From NCBI RefSeq assembly GCF_002896965.1, contig NZ_LYMM01000028.1, positions 1-64,000 of the forward strand: a stretch of 64,000 nt of DNA, in the 5' to 3' direction. The DNA comes from Novosphingobium guangzhouense. Lineage in GTDB: Bacteria; Pseudomonadota; Alphaproteobacteria; Sphingomonadales; Sphingomonadaceae. Shown one piece after another: positions 24,784 to 34,215 of this stretch (the stretch's first letter is position 1; each line of letters opens with the position of its first letter). The notes beneath the pieces were generated by a model, which was not told the origin of the DNA, did no database searches, and saw only the letters and a program-made list of their open reading frames with translations. The translations under genes were made by a program, and so were the position numbers.

Positions 24784-26486
24784 GCGACCACCACCTCCCG
24801 GAACATGCCGGCCGCCATGTGATAGAGCAGATGGCAGTGGAAGGCCCATCGGCCCATGGCGTCGGCGGTGACGCGGAAGCTCACCCGCTGGGCGGGCTGG
24901 ACCACGACCGTATGCTTGCGGACCTGGAAGGCGCCGTCCGGGCCTTCGACATCGCTCCACATGCCGTGCAGATGCATCGGATGCGCCATCATCGTGTCGT
25001 TGACGAAGGTGACGCGCAGCCGCTCGTTTGGCTTGAAATGAAGCGGCCTGGAATCGTTGAGCTTGATGCCGTCGAGCGACCAGATGAACCGTTCCATATT
25101 GCCCGTCAGATGCAGCTCGATGTCGCGCTCGGGCTCGCGCGGGTCGGGATCGCCGCCCGGCGTGCGCAGATCGGCCAGCGTCAGCACGCGCCAGCCGCGC
25201 CCGCGCAGCCCGGCGCCGGGATCGTCGAGATTGGTGCGCGGATAGTCGACGCGCATGTCGGTATTGGCGCCATATTCGGTGCGGGCGTGCCGTGCCCTGG
25301 CCGGCATCTCGGTCATGCCGTGCCCGGCATGCGCGTCGCCTCCCATTGCGCCCATCGTCGCCATCGCGCCCATCATGTCGACCGGCTCGAGCCAGGTCCG
25401 GGCATCGAGCGGCGGCACGGCTGCCGCCATGCCCGGGGCCGGTGCGATCGTGCCACGCGCATAGCCGCTCCGATCGATCGCCTGCGCGAAGATGGTGCGG
25501 GCGCCGCCCTCGGGCATGGTGAACTCGACGTCGTAGGTCTCGCCCGGGCCGATCCGGAATTCCTCGACCGTGACCGGCTCGACCGGCTGCCCGTCGGTCG
25601 ATACGACCGTCAGCTCGACCCCGGGGATCCGCACGTCGAAGAACGTCGCCGTCCCCGCGCCGACGAAGCGCAGGCGCACGCGCTCGCCGGGCGCGGCGAT
25701 ACCGGTCCAGTTGCCGGCGGGCGGCGCGCCGTTCATCAGATAGGTGTAGGTCGCGGCAGAGACATCGCTGTAGTCGGTCGGGTTCATCCGCGAGCTGTTC
25801 CACATCCGCCGCCGCTCGAGCGCCTTGCCCAAGCCCATGGTGCCGACATCCTTGAGGAAATCGCCGGCGGTCGGCTGCGCAAAATTATAGTAGCTGCTCT
25901 GCTTCTTGAGATTGAGGAAGATCTGCAGCGGCGGCTCGTCCGACCAGTCGCTGAGCACGATGCAATAGTCGCGATCGGGCGCCCGCGCCGTCGGCACCTG
26001 TTTTGGCTCCACGATGATCGCTCCATAGAGTCCCGTCTGCTCGGCGAGCGTGTGAGCGTGATACCAGTAGGTTCCGCTCTGGCGGACCTCGAAGCGATAG
26101 GTGAAGGTCTCGCCCGGCGCGATGCCGGCAAAGCTGATGCCGGGCACGCCGTCCATCTCCGCCGGCACGATGATGCCGTGCCAATGGATGCTCGACATCT
26201 CCTTGAGGCCGTTGCGTACGCGCAGCGTGACCGTGTCGCCTTCGCGCAGGCGCAGGACCGGCGCGGGCACGCTGCCGTTCACGGCGGTCGCGATACGGCG
26301 TTTGCCGGTGAAGTTGACCGGCAGCTCGGCGATCTCGAGGTCGAACTCGGTCCCGCTCAGCTCAGCGGGCAAGGTTGGTGCGGATCGCGCGAGAAGCGCC
26401 GGGGCGAAACCGGCGACCGCGCCGCCGATCGCCAGCCCCTGGACGAAACGGCGCCGCGCGATCGGCCGGATATGTAAGGGAGACAT
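24780..26486 (-). CDS. copA: CopA multicopper oxidase, second copy
   Basis: 568 residues from the ATG at 26486. Tat-type signal ARRRFVQG, then cupredoxin domains with HWHG, WYHAHT, HPMHLHGM and HCHLLYHMAAGM copper ligands. The Met-rich insertion of the first CopA is reduced to a short stretch (MMGAMATMGAMGG). No strong ribosome site precedes this start. It lies 25 bp downstream of the alcohol dehydrogenase gene on the same strand, so it may belong to an aldehyde dehydrogenase-adhP-copA2-copB2-MFS transcript. Confidence 0.92.
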   Translation of the reverse strand: MSPLHIRPIARRRFVQGLAIGGAVAGFAPALLARSAPTLPAELSGTEFDLEIAELPVNFTGKRRIATAVNGSVPAPVLRLREGDTVTLRVRNGLKEMSSIHWHGIIVPAEMDGVPGISFAGIAPGETFTYRFEVRQSGTYWYHAHTLAEQTGLYGAIIVEPKQVPTARAPDRDYCIVLSDWSDEPPLQIFLNLKKQSSYYNFAQPTAGDFLKDVGTMGLGKALERRRMWNSSRMNPTDYSDVSAATYTYLMNGAPPAGNWTGIAAPGERVRLRFVGAGTATFFDVRIPGVELTVVSTDGQPVEPVTVEEFRIGPGETYDVEFTMPEGGARTIFAQAIDRSGYARGTIAPAPGMAAAVPPLDARTWLEPVDMMGAMATMGAMGGDAHAGHGMTEMPARARHARTEYGANTDMRVDYPRTNLDDPGAGLRGRGWRVLTLADLRTPGGDPDPREPERDIELHLTGNMERFIWSLDGIKLNDSRPLHFKPNERLRVTFVNDTMMAHPMHLHGMWSDVEGPDGAFQVRKHTVVVQPAQRVSFRVTADAMGRWAFHCHLLYHMAAGMFREVVVA

Positions 26487-26511
26487 GAACTGTACTTTCG
26501 CGAAGTCGGCT

Positions 26512-27537
26512 TCAGGCGAGGTCGAGGACGATCCGGCCCTCGATGTCGCCATGATGCATGCGGGAGAAGACGTCGTTGATGTTCTCCAGCTTGTCTGCAT
26601 GGACCGTGGCCTTGACCTTGCCCTCGCCGGCGAACGCCAGTGCCTCGAGCAGATCGAGCCGCGTGCCGACGATCGAGCCGCGCACGGTAATGCCGTTCAG
26701 CACGGTGTCGAAGATCGACAACGGGAAGTCGCCCGGCGGCAGGCCGTTGAGCGCGACCGTGCCGCCGCGCCGGACCATGCCGAGCGCCTGCTGGAACGCC
26801 TTGGGCGAAACGGCGGTCACCAGCGCCCCGTGCGCGCCGCCAATGGCTTTCTTGAGCGCTGCCGAAGGGTCCTCGTTGCGCGCGTTGACCGTCAGTGTGG
26901 CGCCAAGGCGTGTAGCGAGGTCGAGCTTGCTATCGTCGATGTCGACCGCGGCCACATTGAGACCCATGGCTCGGGCATATTGCACCGCCATGTGGCCGAG
27001 CCCGCCAATGCCGGAGACGACCACCCACTCGCCGGGTCGGGCCTCGGTGGCCTTCAATCCCTTGTAGACGGTGACGCCCGCGCAGAGGATCGGCGCAATG
27101 TCGAGGAAGTCGACATTGTCGGGAAGGTGACCAACATAGTTGGGATCGGCGAGGACATATTCGGCAAAGCTGCCATTGACCGAATAGCCGGTGTTCTGCT
27201 GTTCGTGGCAAAGCGTCTCCCAGCCACCCAGGCAATGCACGCAGTGCCCGCAGGCGGTGTAGAGCCAGGGCACACCGACCCGGTCGCCTTCCTTCACATG
27301 GGTGACGCCGGCACCAACGGCGGCGACATGCCCGACGCCCTCATGGCCAGGAATGAAGGGCGGGTTGGGCTTGACCGGCCAGTCCCCTTCTGCCGCGTGC
27401 AGGTCGGTATGGCACACGCCGGTTGCCGCAATCTTGACCAGGACCTGCCCGGGGCCGACCGTCGGGATCGGCGCGTCCTCGATGACCAGGGGCTTGCCAA
27501 ATTCGCGGACGACCGCCGCCTTCATGGTTTTCGCCAT
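26512..27537 (-). CDS. adhP: Zinc-dependent alcohol dehydrogenase, AdhP type
   Basis: 341 residues, MDR superfamily. Catalytic zinc ligands: C in GVCHTDLH, H and E in PGHEGVG, C in ILCAG. The structural zinc site is four cysteines in the [15 protein letters not shown] region, and the NAD motif is [11 protein letters not shown]. It oxidises alcohols or reduces aldehydes with NAD. It is 26 bp after the aldehyde dehydrogenase, so the pair could take an alcohol to the acid. Presence ahead of a copper oxidase gene is unusual. Confidence 0.92.
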   Translation of the reverse strand: MAKTMKAAVVREFGKPLVIEDAPIPTVGPGQVLVKIAATGVCHTDLHAAEGDWPVKPNPPFIPGHEGVGHVAAVGAGVTHVKEGDRVGVPWLYTACGHCVHCLGGWETLCHEQQNTGYSVNGSFAEYVLADPNYVGHLPDNVDFLDIAPILCAGVTVYKGLKATEARPGEWVVVSGIGGLGHMAVQYARAMGLNVAAVDIDDSKLDLATRLGATLTVNARNEDPSAALKKAIGGAHGALVTAVSPKAFQQALGMVRRGGTVALNGLPPGDFPLSIFDTVLNGITVRGSIVGTRLDLLEALAFAGEGKVKATVHADKLENINDVFSRMHHGDIEGRIVLDLA

Positions 27538-27563
27538 GTCCGTTTCTCCTTTTAAGCGGGGGG

Positions 27564-29084
27564 TCAGAATAGGCCGAGCGCGTGCTCGTCATAGGAGACG
27601 AGCAGATTCTTGGTCTGCTGATAATGATCGAGCATCATCCGGTGGTTTTCACGCCCGAAGCCCGATGCCTTGTATCCGCCGAAGGCGGCATGGGCGGGGT
27701 ACTGATGATAGCAGTTGGTCCAGACCCGCCCGGCCTCGATCGCGCGGCCGAGCCGGTAGGCGGTGTTGCCGCTCCGGGTCCAGACGCCCGCGCCAAGACC
27801 GTAGGCGGTGTCATTGGCAAGTGCGATCGCCTCCTCGACCGTCTTGAACGTGGTGACCGACAGGACGGGACCGAAGATCTCCTCCTGGAAGATGCGCATG
27901 TGGTTCTGACCCACGAACACGGTCGGCTGCACGAAATAGCCCTGGTCGAGCGCACCGCCCGGCAGCGCCCTGGCGCCACCGACCAGACACTGCGCGCCCT
28001 CGGCCTTGCCGATATCGATATAGCCCAGGATCTTGTGGAGCTGGTCCTCCGACGCCTGCGCGCCGACCTGGACCGACGGGTCGAGCGGATCGCCCTGGCG
28101 GATCGCGGCGACGCGCGCCACGGCGCGCTCGATGAAGCGGTCGAAGATCGACTCATGGATCAGGGCGCGCGACGGGCAGGTACAGACCTCGCCCTTGTTG
28201 AAGGCGAACAAAGTAAAGCCTTCGAGCGCCTTGTCGAAGAAGGCATCGTCCTCGTCGAGCACGTCCGCCATGAAGATGTTGGGCGACTTGCCGCCAAGCT
28301 CCATCGTCTGGGGGATCAGATGGTCCGCCGCGGCGTGCATGATCTGCTTGCCGGTGACGGTCTCGCCGGTGAACGAGACCTTGGCGATGCGCGGATTGGC
28401 GGCGATCGCCTGGCCAACGGTCCGTCCCGGGCCGGTAACGACATTGAGCACGCCGGGCGGCAGGATGTCGGCGGTGAGCTCGGCGAACATCAGCAAGGTG
28501 AGCGGCGTCTGGGATGCGGGTTTGATGACGGTGCAGTTGCCCGCCGCCAGCGCCGGGGCGATCTTCCACGCCGCCATCAGCAGCGGGAAGTTCCACGGGA
28601 TGATCTGGCCGACGACGCCGAGCGGCTCGCGGAAATGATAGGCGATGGTGTCCGCATCGATCGTCGAGATGCCGCCTTCCTCCGCCCGGATGCAGCCGGC
28701 GAAGTAGCGGAAATGGTCGATCGCGAGCGGCACGTCGGCAGCGCGCGTCTCGCGGATCGGCTTGCCATTGTCGATCGTCTCGGCAAGTGCCAGCAACTCC
28801 AGATTGTCTTCGAGCCGGTCGGCGACGCGATTGAGAATCCTGGCGCGTTCGGCGGGCGCGATCCTTGCCCATTGATCCTTGGCGGCGTGCGCCGCATCGA
28901 GCGCGCGCTCGACATCTTCCGGCGTCGACAGCGCGAACTCTGCGATCTGGGCGCCATTGATCGGGCTCGTGTCGGCGAAATACTCGCCGCCCGCAGGAGC
29001 GCTCCAGCGGCCTCCGATGAAATTATCATAGCGGTGTCGGAAGGAGGCCGCCGCGTTAATGGTCCCGATCGCCTTCTCGAACAT
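27564..29084 (-). CDS. NAD-dependent aldehyde dehydrogenase
   Basis: 506 residues, ExaC/AldB-like. It has [15 protein letters not shown], the catalytic Glu in MELGGKSPN, the catalytic Cys in the [10 protein letters not shown] segment, and EIFGPV. It converts short aldehydes to acids with NAD. Likely first gene of the transcript leading to adhP and copA2; a GGAG lies upstream of the start. Together with AdhP it may handle toxic aldehydes. Confidence 0.92.
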   Translation of the reverse strand: MFEKAIGTINAAASFRHRYDNFIGGRWSAPAGGEYFADTSPINGAQIAEFALSTPEDVERALDAAHAAKDQWARIAPAERARILNRVADRLEDNLELLALAETIDNGKPIRETRAADVPLAIDHFRYFAGCIRAEEGGISTIDADTIAYHFREPLGVVGQIIPWNFPLLMAAWKIAPALAAGNCTVIKPASQTPLTLLMFAELTADILPPGVLNVVTGPGRTVGQAIAANPRIAKVSFTGETVTGKQIMHAAADHLIPQTMELGGKSPNIFMADVLDEDDAFFDKALEGFTLFAFNKGEVCTCPSRALIHESIFDRFIERAVARVAAIRQGDPLDPSVQVGAQASEDQLHKILGYIDIGKAEGAQCLVGGARALPGGALDQGYFVQPTVFVGQNHMRIFQEEIFGPVLSVTTFKTVEEAIALANDTAYGLGAGVWTRSGNTAYRLGRAIEAGRVWTNCYHQYPAHAAFGGYKASGFGRENHRMMLDHYQQTKNLLVSYDEHALGLF

Positions 29085-29336
29085 AACCTGACTCCATCTC
29101 TATCGATGGCCTGACGGAGTAATCTCTTTGCCCGGGTGGCCTATAAGTAAGTTCCGCAGAAGGTAGTCTGGTATCGGGGTCGCGGGCTTGAGGGTCAGAC
29201 ACGCCAACAGAGCCGATGACTATTCATCGACTCCTGAACGTATTCGCGCACGCCTGATCGGAATTATGCCGAGACAGGCGTTACTCGGCCGAGTCTTCTT
29301 TTGGCGAGGGCGGCGCTTGGCATTCCAATTCTGGCG

Positions 29337-29666
29337 TTACGCCCGGACGCGCTTTAGGCTCACCCAATCGCCTTTCTGAAGCGTCCCGTCCCTCACGCGG
29401 AAATGAGCATAATGGTCGTCGAAAATCTGGTCGACTTCGACATGACCGACAAGACGGCGGTGGCGCGGCGTTGCGTGATAGACTTCGAGTATCTGCCCGA
29501 TGTGCGCGCCATCGGCCTTACCCAGGCAGGCCACTGTGCCGCCCGCATCCATACGGACGATCTTGCCGCGCATGAACAAGCTATGGCCGATACCCTGTGC
29601 GAGGAGCGGCGTGCTGCCAAAGAGCAGAAAGCCAACAGCAGCACCGACGCCAAGATGTTTTCGCAT
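29337..29666 (-). CDS. Small exported protein, QGIGHSLFMRG family, copy 1
   Basis: 109 residues from the ATG at 29666 behind AGAGGA. Signal peptide to about residue 25 (LLAQ), then a small domain starting QGIGHSLFMRG with CLGKADGA, a VYH strand, RRLVGHVEVDQIFDDHYAHFRV and a basic end. I do not recognise a named family. It is clearly paralogous to 38092-38448. The conserved HS, HYAH and single Cys could bind metal. Location between copper genes suggests a periplasmic role. Confidence 0.7.
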   Translation of the reverse strand: MRKHLGVGAAVGFLLFGSTPLLAQGIGHSLFMRGKIVRMDAGGTVACLGKADGAHIGQILEVYHATPRHRRLVGHVEVDQIFDDHYAHFRVRDGTLQKGDWVSLKRVRA

Positions 29667-29751
29667 CGCTGTTTCCTCTGTCAAGTCAGACGCTCGGACC
29701 CGGTTTTGAAAGCTGGGAGCACGGGGCGACGCTGGGCATCGTCAAAGAACT

Positions 29752-29777
29752 GGCCCGCCGCGGGGGAACGGCGGGCC
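29752..29777 (-). terminator. Hairpin terminator after the Met/His-rich gene
   Basis: A perfect 9-bp stem (GGCCCGCCG, 29752-29760, with its complement 29769-29777) and 8-base loop. On the minus strand it is followed by AGTTCTTT. It lies 37 bp after the stop of the gene at 29814-30215. A closely similar hairpin ends the neighbouring unit at 30440-30467. Confidence 0.65.
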
Positions 29778-29813
29778 CTCAGCCCCTGGGGTCTGTTCTC
29801 GGGGCTGGAAACC

Positions 29814-30215
29814 TCACATGTCGCTCATCGGCTTGTCGGCCATGGGCTTGGCGGTCTTCTTCTTCGCCGCCGGCTTGGCCTTCTTCATCGGCATCTTGCA
29901 GCAGCCACTCTTCGCCTTACCGGCCATGCCCGAGCCGTTCGATGCAGGCGAGCCGCCGGACATGCCGGCCATCCCCGACATGCCCTGTTGATCCTGCTGG
30001 GCCGGTTGCCCCTGCTGCTTCTGCGCGCCGGCCTGATGATCCTTCATCATCTGATCGTGCATCTGCTGCCCGCCATGATCCATGCCCTGCTGGTGGGCAT
30101 GGGCCGGCGCAGCCTGCGCGGGCGCGGGCGTCGACTGGGCGAGAGCGGTGCCGGCGGCGAAGGTTAGCGTCGCGAAGAGGCTGACGGGCGCCGCGAGAAA
30201 TGTCGTCTGTCGCAT
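29814..30215 (-). CDS. Exported Met/His-rich small protein
   Basis: 133 residues from the ATG at 30215 with GGAG upstream. Signal peptide to about residue 26, then low-complexity sequence rich in Met, His, Gln and Lys (MDHGGQQMHDQMMKDH; GMSGMAGMSGG), a GCCKMP pair of cysteines and a Lys/Pro-rich tail ending MADKPMSDM. A periplasmic copper buffer or chaperone is the inference. It shares promoter element, MxHGxxQMHxQMM core and terminator shape with the gene at 30534-30824, so the unit was duplicated. Confidence 0.7.
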   Translation of the reverse strand: MRQTTFLAAPVSLFATLTFAAGTALAQSTPAPAQAAPAHAHQQGMDHGGQQMHDQMMKDHQAGAQKQQGQPAQQDQQGMSGMAGMSGGSPASNGSGMAGKAKSGCCKMPMKKAKPAAKKKTAKPMADKPMSDM

Positions 30216-30303
30216 TGAGGGTCTCCGAGTGTTCTTCCTGTTGCCCGATCGACGTTCCGATCCCGGCAATTCCGAAGCTTCAATGCTGCTAGCGAGACGC
30301 TGT

Positions 30304-30315
30304 CTGTATACGTAA
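30304..30315 (-). promoter_or_regulatory. TTACGTATACAG element, copy 1
   Basis: On the minus strand this 12-mer is identical to 30931-30942, and TTCG-N4 precedes it in both places. It lies about 90 bp upstream of the start at 30215. It contains TACGTA and GTATAC overlapping palindromes. A shared regulator, possibly FixJ, is inferred. It does not have the GAGGG-type -35 at the ECF spacing. Confidence 0.55.
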
Positions 30316-30439
30316 GTTACGAATCGATATCCGATCGGCCGTGTGCCTGCTGGAGCAGGCGCGTAAAATGATGATCCGGGATCGATCAAAAATGTGACCC
30401 GGCCTGGTTTTCTCGTCCTGAGACCGGCCAGAAAAGCGA

Positions 30440-30467
30440 TTGGCCCGCCGTGGGAACGGCGGACCAA
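30440..30467 (-). terminator. Hairpin terminator after the second Met/His-rich gene
   Basis: 11-bp stem with one mismatch (TTGGCCCGCCG, 30440-30450, against 30457-30467), 6-base loop, followed on the minus strand by TCGCTTTTC. It lies 67 bp after the stop of the gene at 30534-30824 and is almost the same sequence as the hairpin at 29752-29777. Confidence 0.65.
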
Positions 30468-30533
30468 GGCTTCGGTTGAAAGCGGCCATGATCTTGTCCG
30501 TCAACCTTGTCGTCTGATGGAATGATGGCAGGG

Positions 30534-30824
30534 TCAGCAACCACCGTCCGACCTGTGTGACATGCCGGAGGCGCCGTCCTGGTCCTGCGAATCCCGCATC
30601 GCCATTCGATGGCCCTGCATCATCTGGCCGTGCATCTGCTCCTTACCGTGAGCCATGCCCTGCATGTGGGCAGGATCGGGCTGGGCAGGCGCCGGCCTGG
30701 CCTTGAGGGTCTCCTCAAGATCGGGCATGCCCGGCGGCATCCCGTCCGCCAGCACCGGTCCGGCACTGACGGCGAGGAAGCCGAGAGCTGCGAGCGAAGC
30801 GATCATTGCCGTCTTCTTGCGCAA
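30534..30824 (-). CDS. Exported Met/His-rich small protein 2
   Basis: 96 residues. The TTG at 30824 is preferred because AAGGA lies upstream and it gives a basic signal-peptide start (MRKKTAMIASL); ATG at 30806 is the alternative. After the signal peptide: GMPPGMPDLEE, then HMQGMAHGKEQMHGQMMQGHRMAM, ending in Gly-Gly-Cys. Met and His arrays suggest periplasmic copper binding. Paralogous to 29814-30215. Confidence 0.65.
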   Translation of the reverse strand: MRKKTAMIASLAALGFLAVSAGPVLADGMPPGMPDLEETLKARPAPAQPDPAHMQGMAHGKEQMHGQMMQGHRMAMRDSQDQDGASGMSHRSDGGC

Positions 30825-30930
30825 GTATCCATTCCTTCAAGTCTGGGTTTCCCGTTCGATCGAGCATATGCCCGGTCGATTGTCGCCCCTTCCGGAGCTT
30901 GCCCGTGAAATGGTGTCACCTTCCGCCTTG

Positions 30931-30942
30931 CTGTATACGTAA
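30931..30942 (-). promoter_or_regulatory. TTACGTATACAG element, copy 2
   Basis: Identical 12-mer to 30304-30315, about 107 bp upstream of the start at 30824, again preceded by TTCG-N4. The position and orientation match copy 1. Confidence 0.55.
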
Positions 30943-31052
30943 TGTGCGAAGTCCGTCTCTGAGATGGCCATAAATTATCGCACTGGCATCGTTGTTGTGC
31001 CGATGTGTAACTATGGTTCGGACTCGAGAGCAGGACAGGTCGGCAACAGTGA

Positions 31053-32365
31053 CTAATCCATGGCGGCCAGCAGACGCTCGAGAGGAATAGTGGCAAAAGT
31101 GGTGAAGCTGTCAGCAATGGCATAAGGCAGTACCAGCACCCGATTATGTACCATCGCGCCGCAGCTGTAGGCTACGTTTGGCACATAACCTTCGCGCTCA
31201 TCCATGTCCGACCGCAAAAGCGGTAGCTTCGTCCGCGCCAGCAGCTTCGAGGGATCGTCACGGTCCAGCAGGCACGCCCCGATGCAATAGTTCCGAACGG
31301 CGCCGACTCCATGAGTTACGACCAGCCAGCCTTCGTCGATCTCGATCGGCGATCCGCAATTACCGATCTGGACAAACTCCCAAGGCCAGCGAGGTTCGAT
31401 GGCTTTCGCTCCGCCACTCCAGTCGTGAATGTCCGCGGACGTCAGGAACCAGATATTTTCGTTATCCTCGCGCCCAAGCATGGCAAAGTGCCCGGCAATG
31501 CGTCGGGGGAAAAGCGCCATGCCCTTGCTACCGGTGGCATCCCCACGCAGCGGTCTGAGTTCGAATGTCCGGAAGTCCGGCGTGGACAACAACTCCTGCC
31601 GGACGGACTGGCCGCTAAATGCCGTATATGTACCGAAATAGGTGGCTCGGCCATCGTCGTCCAGGAAGCGGACCAAGCGAAGGTCTTCGATGCCACCACG
31701 CTGGCTGGGGGTTGTCGGAAAGATCACGATCTCCGAGAGATCGTGGCTGCCATCGCACTTGATCCGAATGCCCGCGTCCGGCCCGTCCTCGCCGGAGATG
31801 TTTTCAGTCTCCAGCACGAGCGGCATGGGGCTCGGAGGATTGATTGCTATGGTTCCGTCCGCGGCGCAAAACCCGGTGCGAAAGGTGACGGAGGAGATAT
31901 GCCCCTCGCCCACGCCTCGCAGGGAAAGAATGAATCGGAGAGAGTTTTCAGGTACAGCAGACTGATCAGGATGCAGGACGATGCTCGGATTGAAAAGCGC
32001 TGCTGCCTCATAGGAATATTCGTTGCAAAAATGGGCACCGATCAAGAGCGCCTGTTCATGGGTGACCTCGCAATCACAGACGATGATGCCATAAACTCGT
32101 GGAACCGCCGCAAAAACAGGGACGGAACCTCACGATGCCTTCCCGAGAAATCATCAAGAATGCGTTGCAACTCATCGTGGAGCGATGCTGGGTCGAGCGC
32201 CAGGACGCGGTCGGCGATGCGCTGCGCACGTGGCTGATCCGGTACCGCATATTTATAGGTTTCCGTCGACGGCATATAGGGTCTGATCACTACCCTTGCT
32301 GGATTGGGGCGGAGCAATTCGGGTAGCCGGTTGACAAATTCGGCGGTTGACACTGACTTCTCCAA
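31053..32365 (-). pseudogene. GH130-like glycoside phosphorylase/hydrolase, frameshifted
   Basis: Two overlapping frames on the minus strand make one GH130-type protein. The first (32365-32042) gives the N-terminal part (VNRLPELLRPNPARVVIRP, FSGRHREVPSLFLRRF). The second (32045-31053, 330 residues) gives ALLIGAHFCNEYSYEAAALF, NPSIVLHPDQS and the remaining five-bladed core with GNCGSPIEIDEGWLV and GYVPNVAYSCGAM. The frames meet near 32085, where one missing base would rejoin them. The start is uncertain (TTG 32365 or GTG 32353). GH130 enzymes act on beta-mannosides; the gene seems broken, unless the shift is a sequencing error. Confidence 0.75.
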
Positions 32366-32607
32366 TACAGATCGACCGTGGAGCGTTCACGCAATCGTAA
32401 AGATGGTGCTCGGCATTACCCGACTATCGGGTGGCGGCACGGAAGGCTCCGGCGATGGCGGGTGCGATGATTTCCGCCGTTGCCGGATACTCGGACTTTG
32501 TGCCACGTGCCATGATCGCTGTCCTGGCGTAGTTGTCGGACACACAAGCTGTGACCGGGGGCTCTGGCCTGAACGTGACTATGTGGGGCACGTGCGAAGC
32601 GCGCCGC

Positions 32608-33045
32608 TCAGCTCGACATGTCCGCCATCGTTCGGCAGCTCGCCGCGCATTTCTTGCAGGTGGCCGAGCAACGCGCGATCCGCTGGTGCGCGCTATGGCG
32701 TCCGCATTCCTCGGCGCAGCGCTCGCAAGCGTCGGCGCAGGCGCGGCAGACGATGCGGTGCAGGGCAGATTCCCGCAGCATCGAGTTGGCGGTCGCCTGG
32801 CACAGTTCCGCACAGTCGTTCAGCATGGCGATCAGCGACGCCGTAGCTGACGCGCCGCCTTGCTTCGTCAGCCAAGCGGCGGTTTCCAGGCACATGCGGT
32901 GCGAAGCCACGCAATCGTCGATGCAGTCCGTCATCGACATCGCCATCCCTTCCATTCGATGCTGCTGCGCCGCCGCCGGCACAGCCAGCGTTCCGGCGGC
33001 GGCAAGGCCGGCGCCGGCCATCAGCAATTCGCGTCTCTCGATCAT
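32608..33045 (-). CDS. Csp-type four-helix copper storage protein
   Basis: 145 residues from the ATG at 33045 (a second ATG at 33048 is adjacent; GGAGG lies upstream). The Tat-like start is ERRELLMAG and the signal ends near AAAQ. The mature part has 14 cysteines at 41, 45, 52, 78, 82, 100, 103, 107, 110, 114, 126, 130, 133 and 137, in the CxxxC spacing of Csp bundles, which line the bundle core and hold many Cu(I) ions. Methanotroph Csp1 has 13 Cys and a Tat signal. It is the last gene of the MerR-electron-transfer operon. Confidence 0.88.
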   Translation of the reverse strand: MIERRELLMAGAGLAAAGTLAVPAAAQQHRMEGMAMSMTDCIDDCVASHRMCLETAAWLTKQGGASATASLIAMLNDCAELCQATANSMLRESALHRIVCRACADACERCAEECGRHSAHQRIARCSATCKKCAASCRTMADMSS

Positions 33046-33062
33046 CATGCACCTCCCATCTG

Positions 33063-33506
33063 CTATCCCTTGAGCGCTGGGCCGCATCCGGCGGCCTCAG
33101 CCGTCGCAGGCGACCCATCCGACGCCGCACGCGCCTTCTCCCGCGCCATCCGGGTTTCCTCCCAGGGCCAGTGGCCGTTGATCTCGACCCCGAGCGAGAT
33201 GCTCAGGAAGGTCCGCACCAGCACCAGCCCGGCCAGAACGATGAGATCGTCGAGCGTTGGGTTGATCACCAGCGACTTGACGATGTCGCCGGCGACCAGA
33301 AATTCCAGGCCGAGCAGGATGCTGCGGCCGAGCGCCGAGCGGAACGCGCTATAGGCCTCGGTTCGGTCGCCCGCCCTCGCCCGCCGCGCAAACAGAAAGG
33401 TTGCGAGCCCCGCGCCGACCAGGATGGTCAGCGTGCCCGCCAGTTCCAGGCCGATCACCGCGAGCCGGAAGAAGGCGCTCAGCCAGTCGGCCTCAATGGT
33501 GATCAT
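33063..33506 (-). CDS. DUF1622 membrane protein
   Basis: 147 residues from the ATG at 33506, which overlaps the cytochrome c stop by 14 bases. Three or four membrane helices (about 13-41, 62-81, 87-106) with the DUF1622 pattern LRS/GLEFLVAGDIVKSL and SLGVEINGHWPW. The function of the family is unknown. Its tight placement inside the operon suggests it is part of the same membrane assembly. It ends 15 bp before the Csp gene. Confidence 0.8.
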   Translation of the reverse strand: MITIEADWLSAFFRLAVIGLELAGTLTILVGAGLATFLFARRARAGDRTEAYSAFRSALGRSILLGLEFLVAGDIVKSLVINPTLDDLIVLAGLVLVRTFLSISLGVEINGHWPWEETRMAREKARAASDGSPATAEAAGCGPALKG

Positions 33507-34215
33507 ACCAGCCTCGCTTGCGGATATTGTTGAAGCTGTCGGTGGCGTGACAGGCATAGCATTGGTCGACGCGCGCCTTCGATCCGGCTGCGCGCTGCGA
33601 GACCATGCTGAAATGCTCCATGAAGTGACTCGGCGGCGCCTTGTGGCACTCGGCGCACTGCGTCGAATTGACCGATGGATGGCGGTAATTGGCGATCTTC
33701 CAGCTGTCGGTCTTGTGGCAGCTCGCGCAGTCGGTGCCGAACAGGCCCTGGTGCGGATCGCGGAACGCATGGCAGCTCGCGCAATTGAGCGCGGTCTCGG
33801 GGGTCAGGCTTCGAGTGTTTGTCGACATGCCCGCCAAAGGCTGCCGCCACTTCGCCATGTCGAGCAACGCGGCGTGATCCATGCGGATGATGCCGCGCTC
33901 TCCCTCATGTTCGACGTGGCAGGAGGTGCACTGCGTCGCTTTCGCGTGGAACTGCGTCGACTGCTTCGTCCCGAAATCGGTGCCCGCATGGCAGGTGAGA
34001 CAGGTCCGGGTTTCGACGCCCTTGCCCGGCGTGTGGCAGGCCGTGCATTGGCCGGCAAAGGACTGGTGCGCGCTCGAGAGCGGGCCGGGCGAGACGAGCT
34101 GCGCCACCAGGCCGGCATCCCTCGGCGCGTCCGATCGCATCCGGATCGCGACCGCGGCGACCATCACCAGCAGGGCTGCGATGAAGACGGCGTAGGAAAG
34201 ACGCTGCCAGCTCAT
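33493..34215 (-). CDS. Seven-heme periplasmic cytochrome c
   Basis: 240 residues from the ATG at 34215. An uncleaved N-terminal anchor (about 8-25) is followed by seven CxxCH heme sites at C57, C72, C96, C145, C163, C187 and C219, in the style of cytochrome c3/c7 and NrfB-like proteins. Extra His residues could be sixth ligands. It would face the periplasm and accept electrons from the b-type subunit encoded just upstream (starts overlap by four bases). A role as electron donor to a periplasmic metal or enzyme is inferred. Confidence 0.9.
   Translation of the reverse strand: MSWQRLSYAVFIAALLVMVAAVAIRMRSDAPRDAGLVAQLVSPGPLSSAHQSFAGQCTACHTPGKGVETRTCLTCHAGTDFGTKQSTQFHAKATQCTSCHVEHEGERGIIRMDHAALLDMAKWRQPLAGMSTNTRSLTPETALNCASCHAFRDPHQGLFGTDCASCHKTDSWKIANYRHPSVNSTQCAECHKAPPSHFMEHFSMVSQRAAGSKARVDQCYACHATDSFNNIRKRGWYDHH

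Larger units (their letters stand above)
30216..30533. other. Regulatory gap between the two Met/His-rich units
   Basis: 318 bp without a gene. It holds the TTACGTATACAG element of the downstream unit (30304-30315) and the terminator of the upstream unit (30440-30467). Nothing else is seen. Confidence 0.55.

Noticed and set aside
24819..26477. A 552-codon plus-strand open frame
   Set aside because: Antisense to the second copA, which has all copper ligands. Long shadows are expected at this GC content.
30304..30942. ECF-type promoters at the TTACGTATACAG elements, because CGTATA resembles the -10
   Set aside because: The hexamers 15 bp upstream are CGGATA and AGAGAC, not GAGGGG-like, and the TG before CGTAT is missing.
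32366..32607. Possible gene between the GH130 remnant and the Csp gene
   Set aside because: The minus-strand frame covers part of the Csp gene antiparallel in another frame and has no ribosome site or family match.
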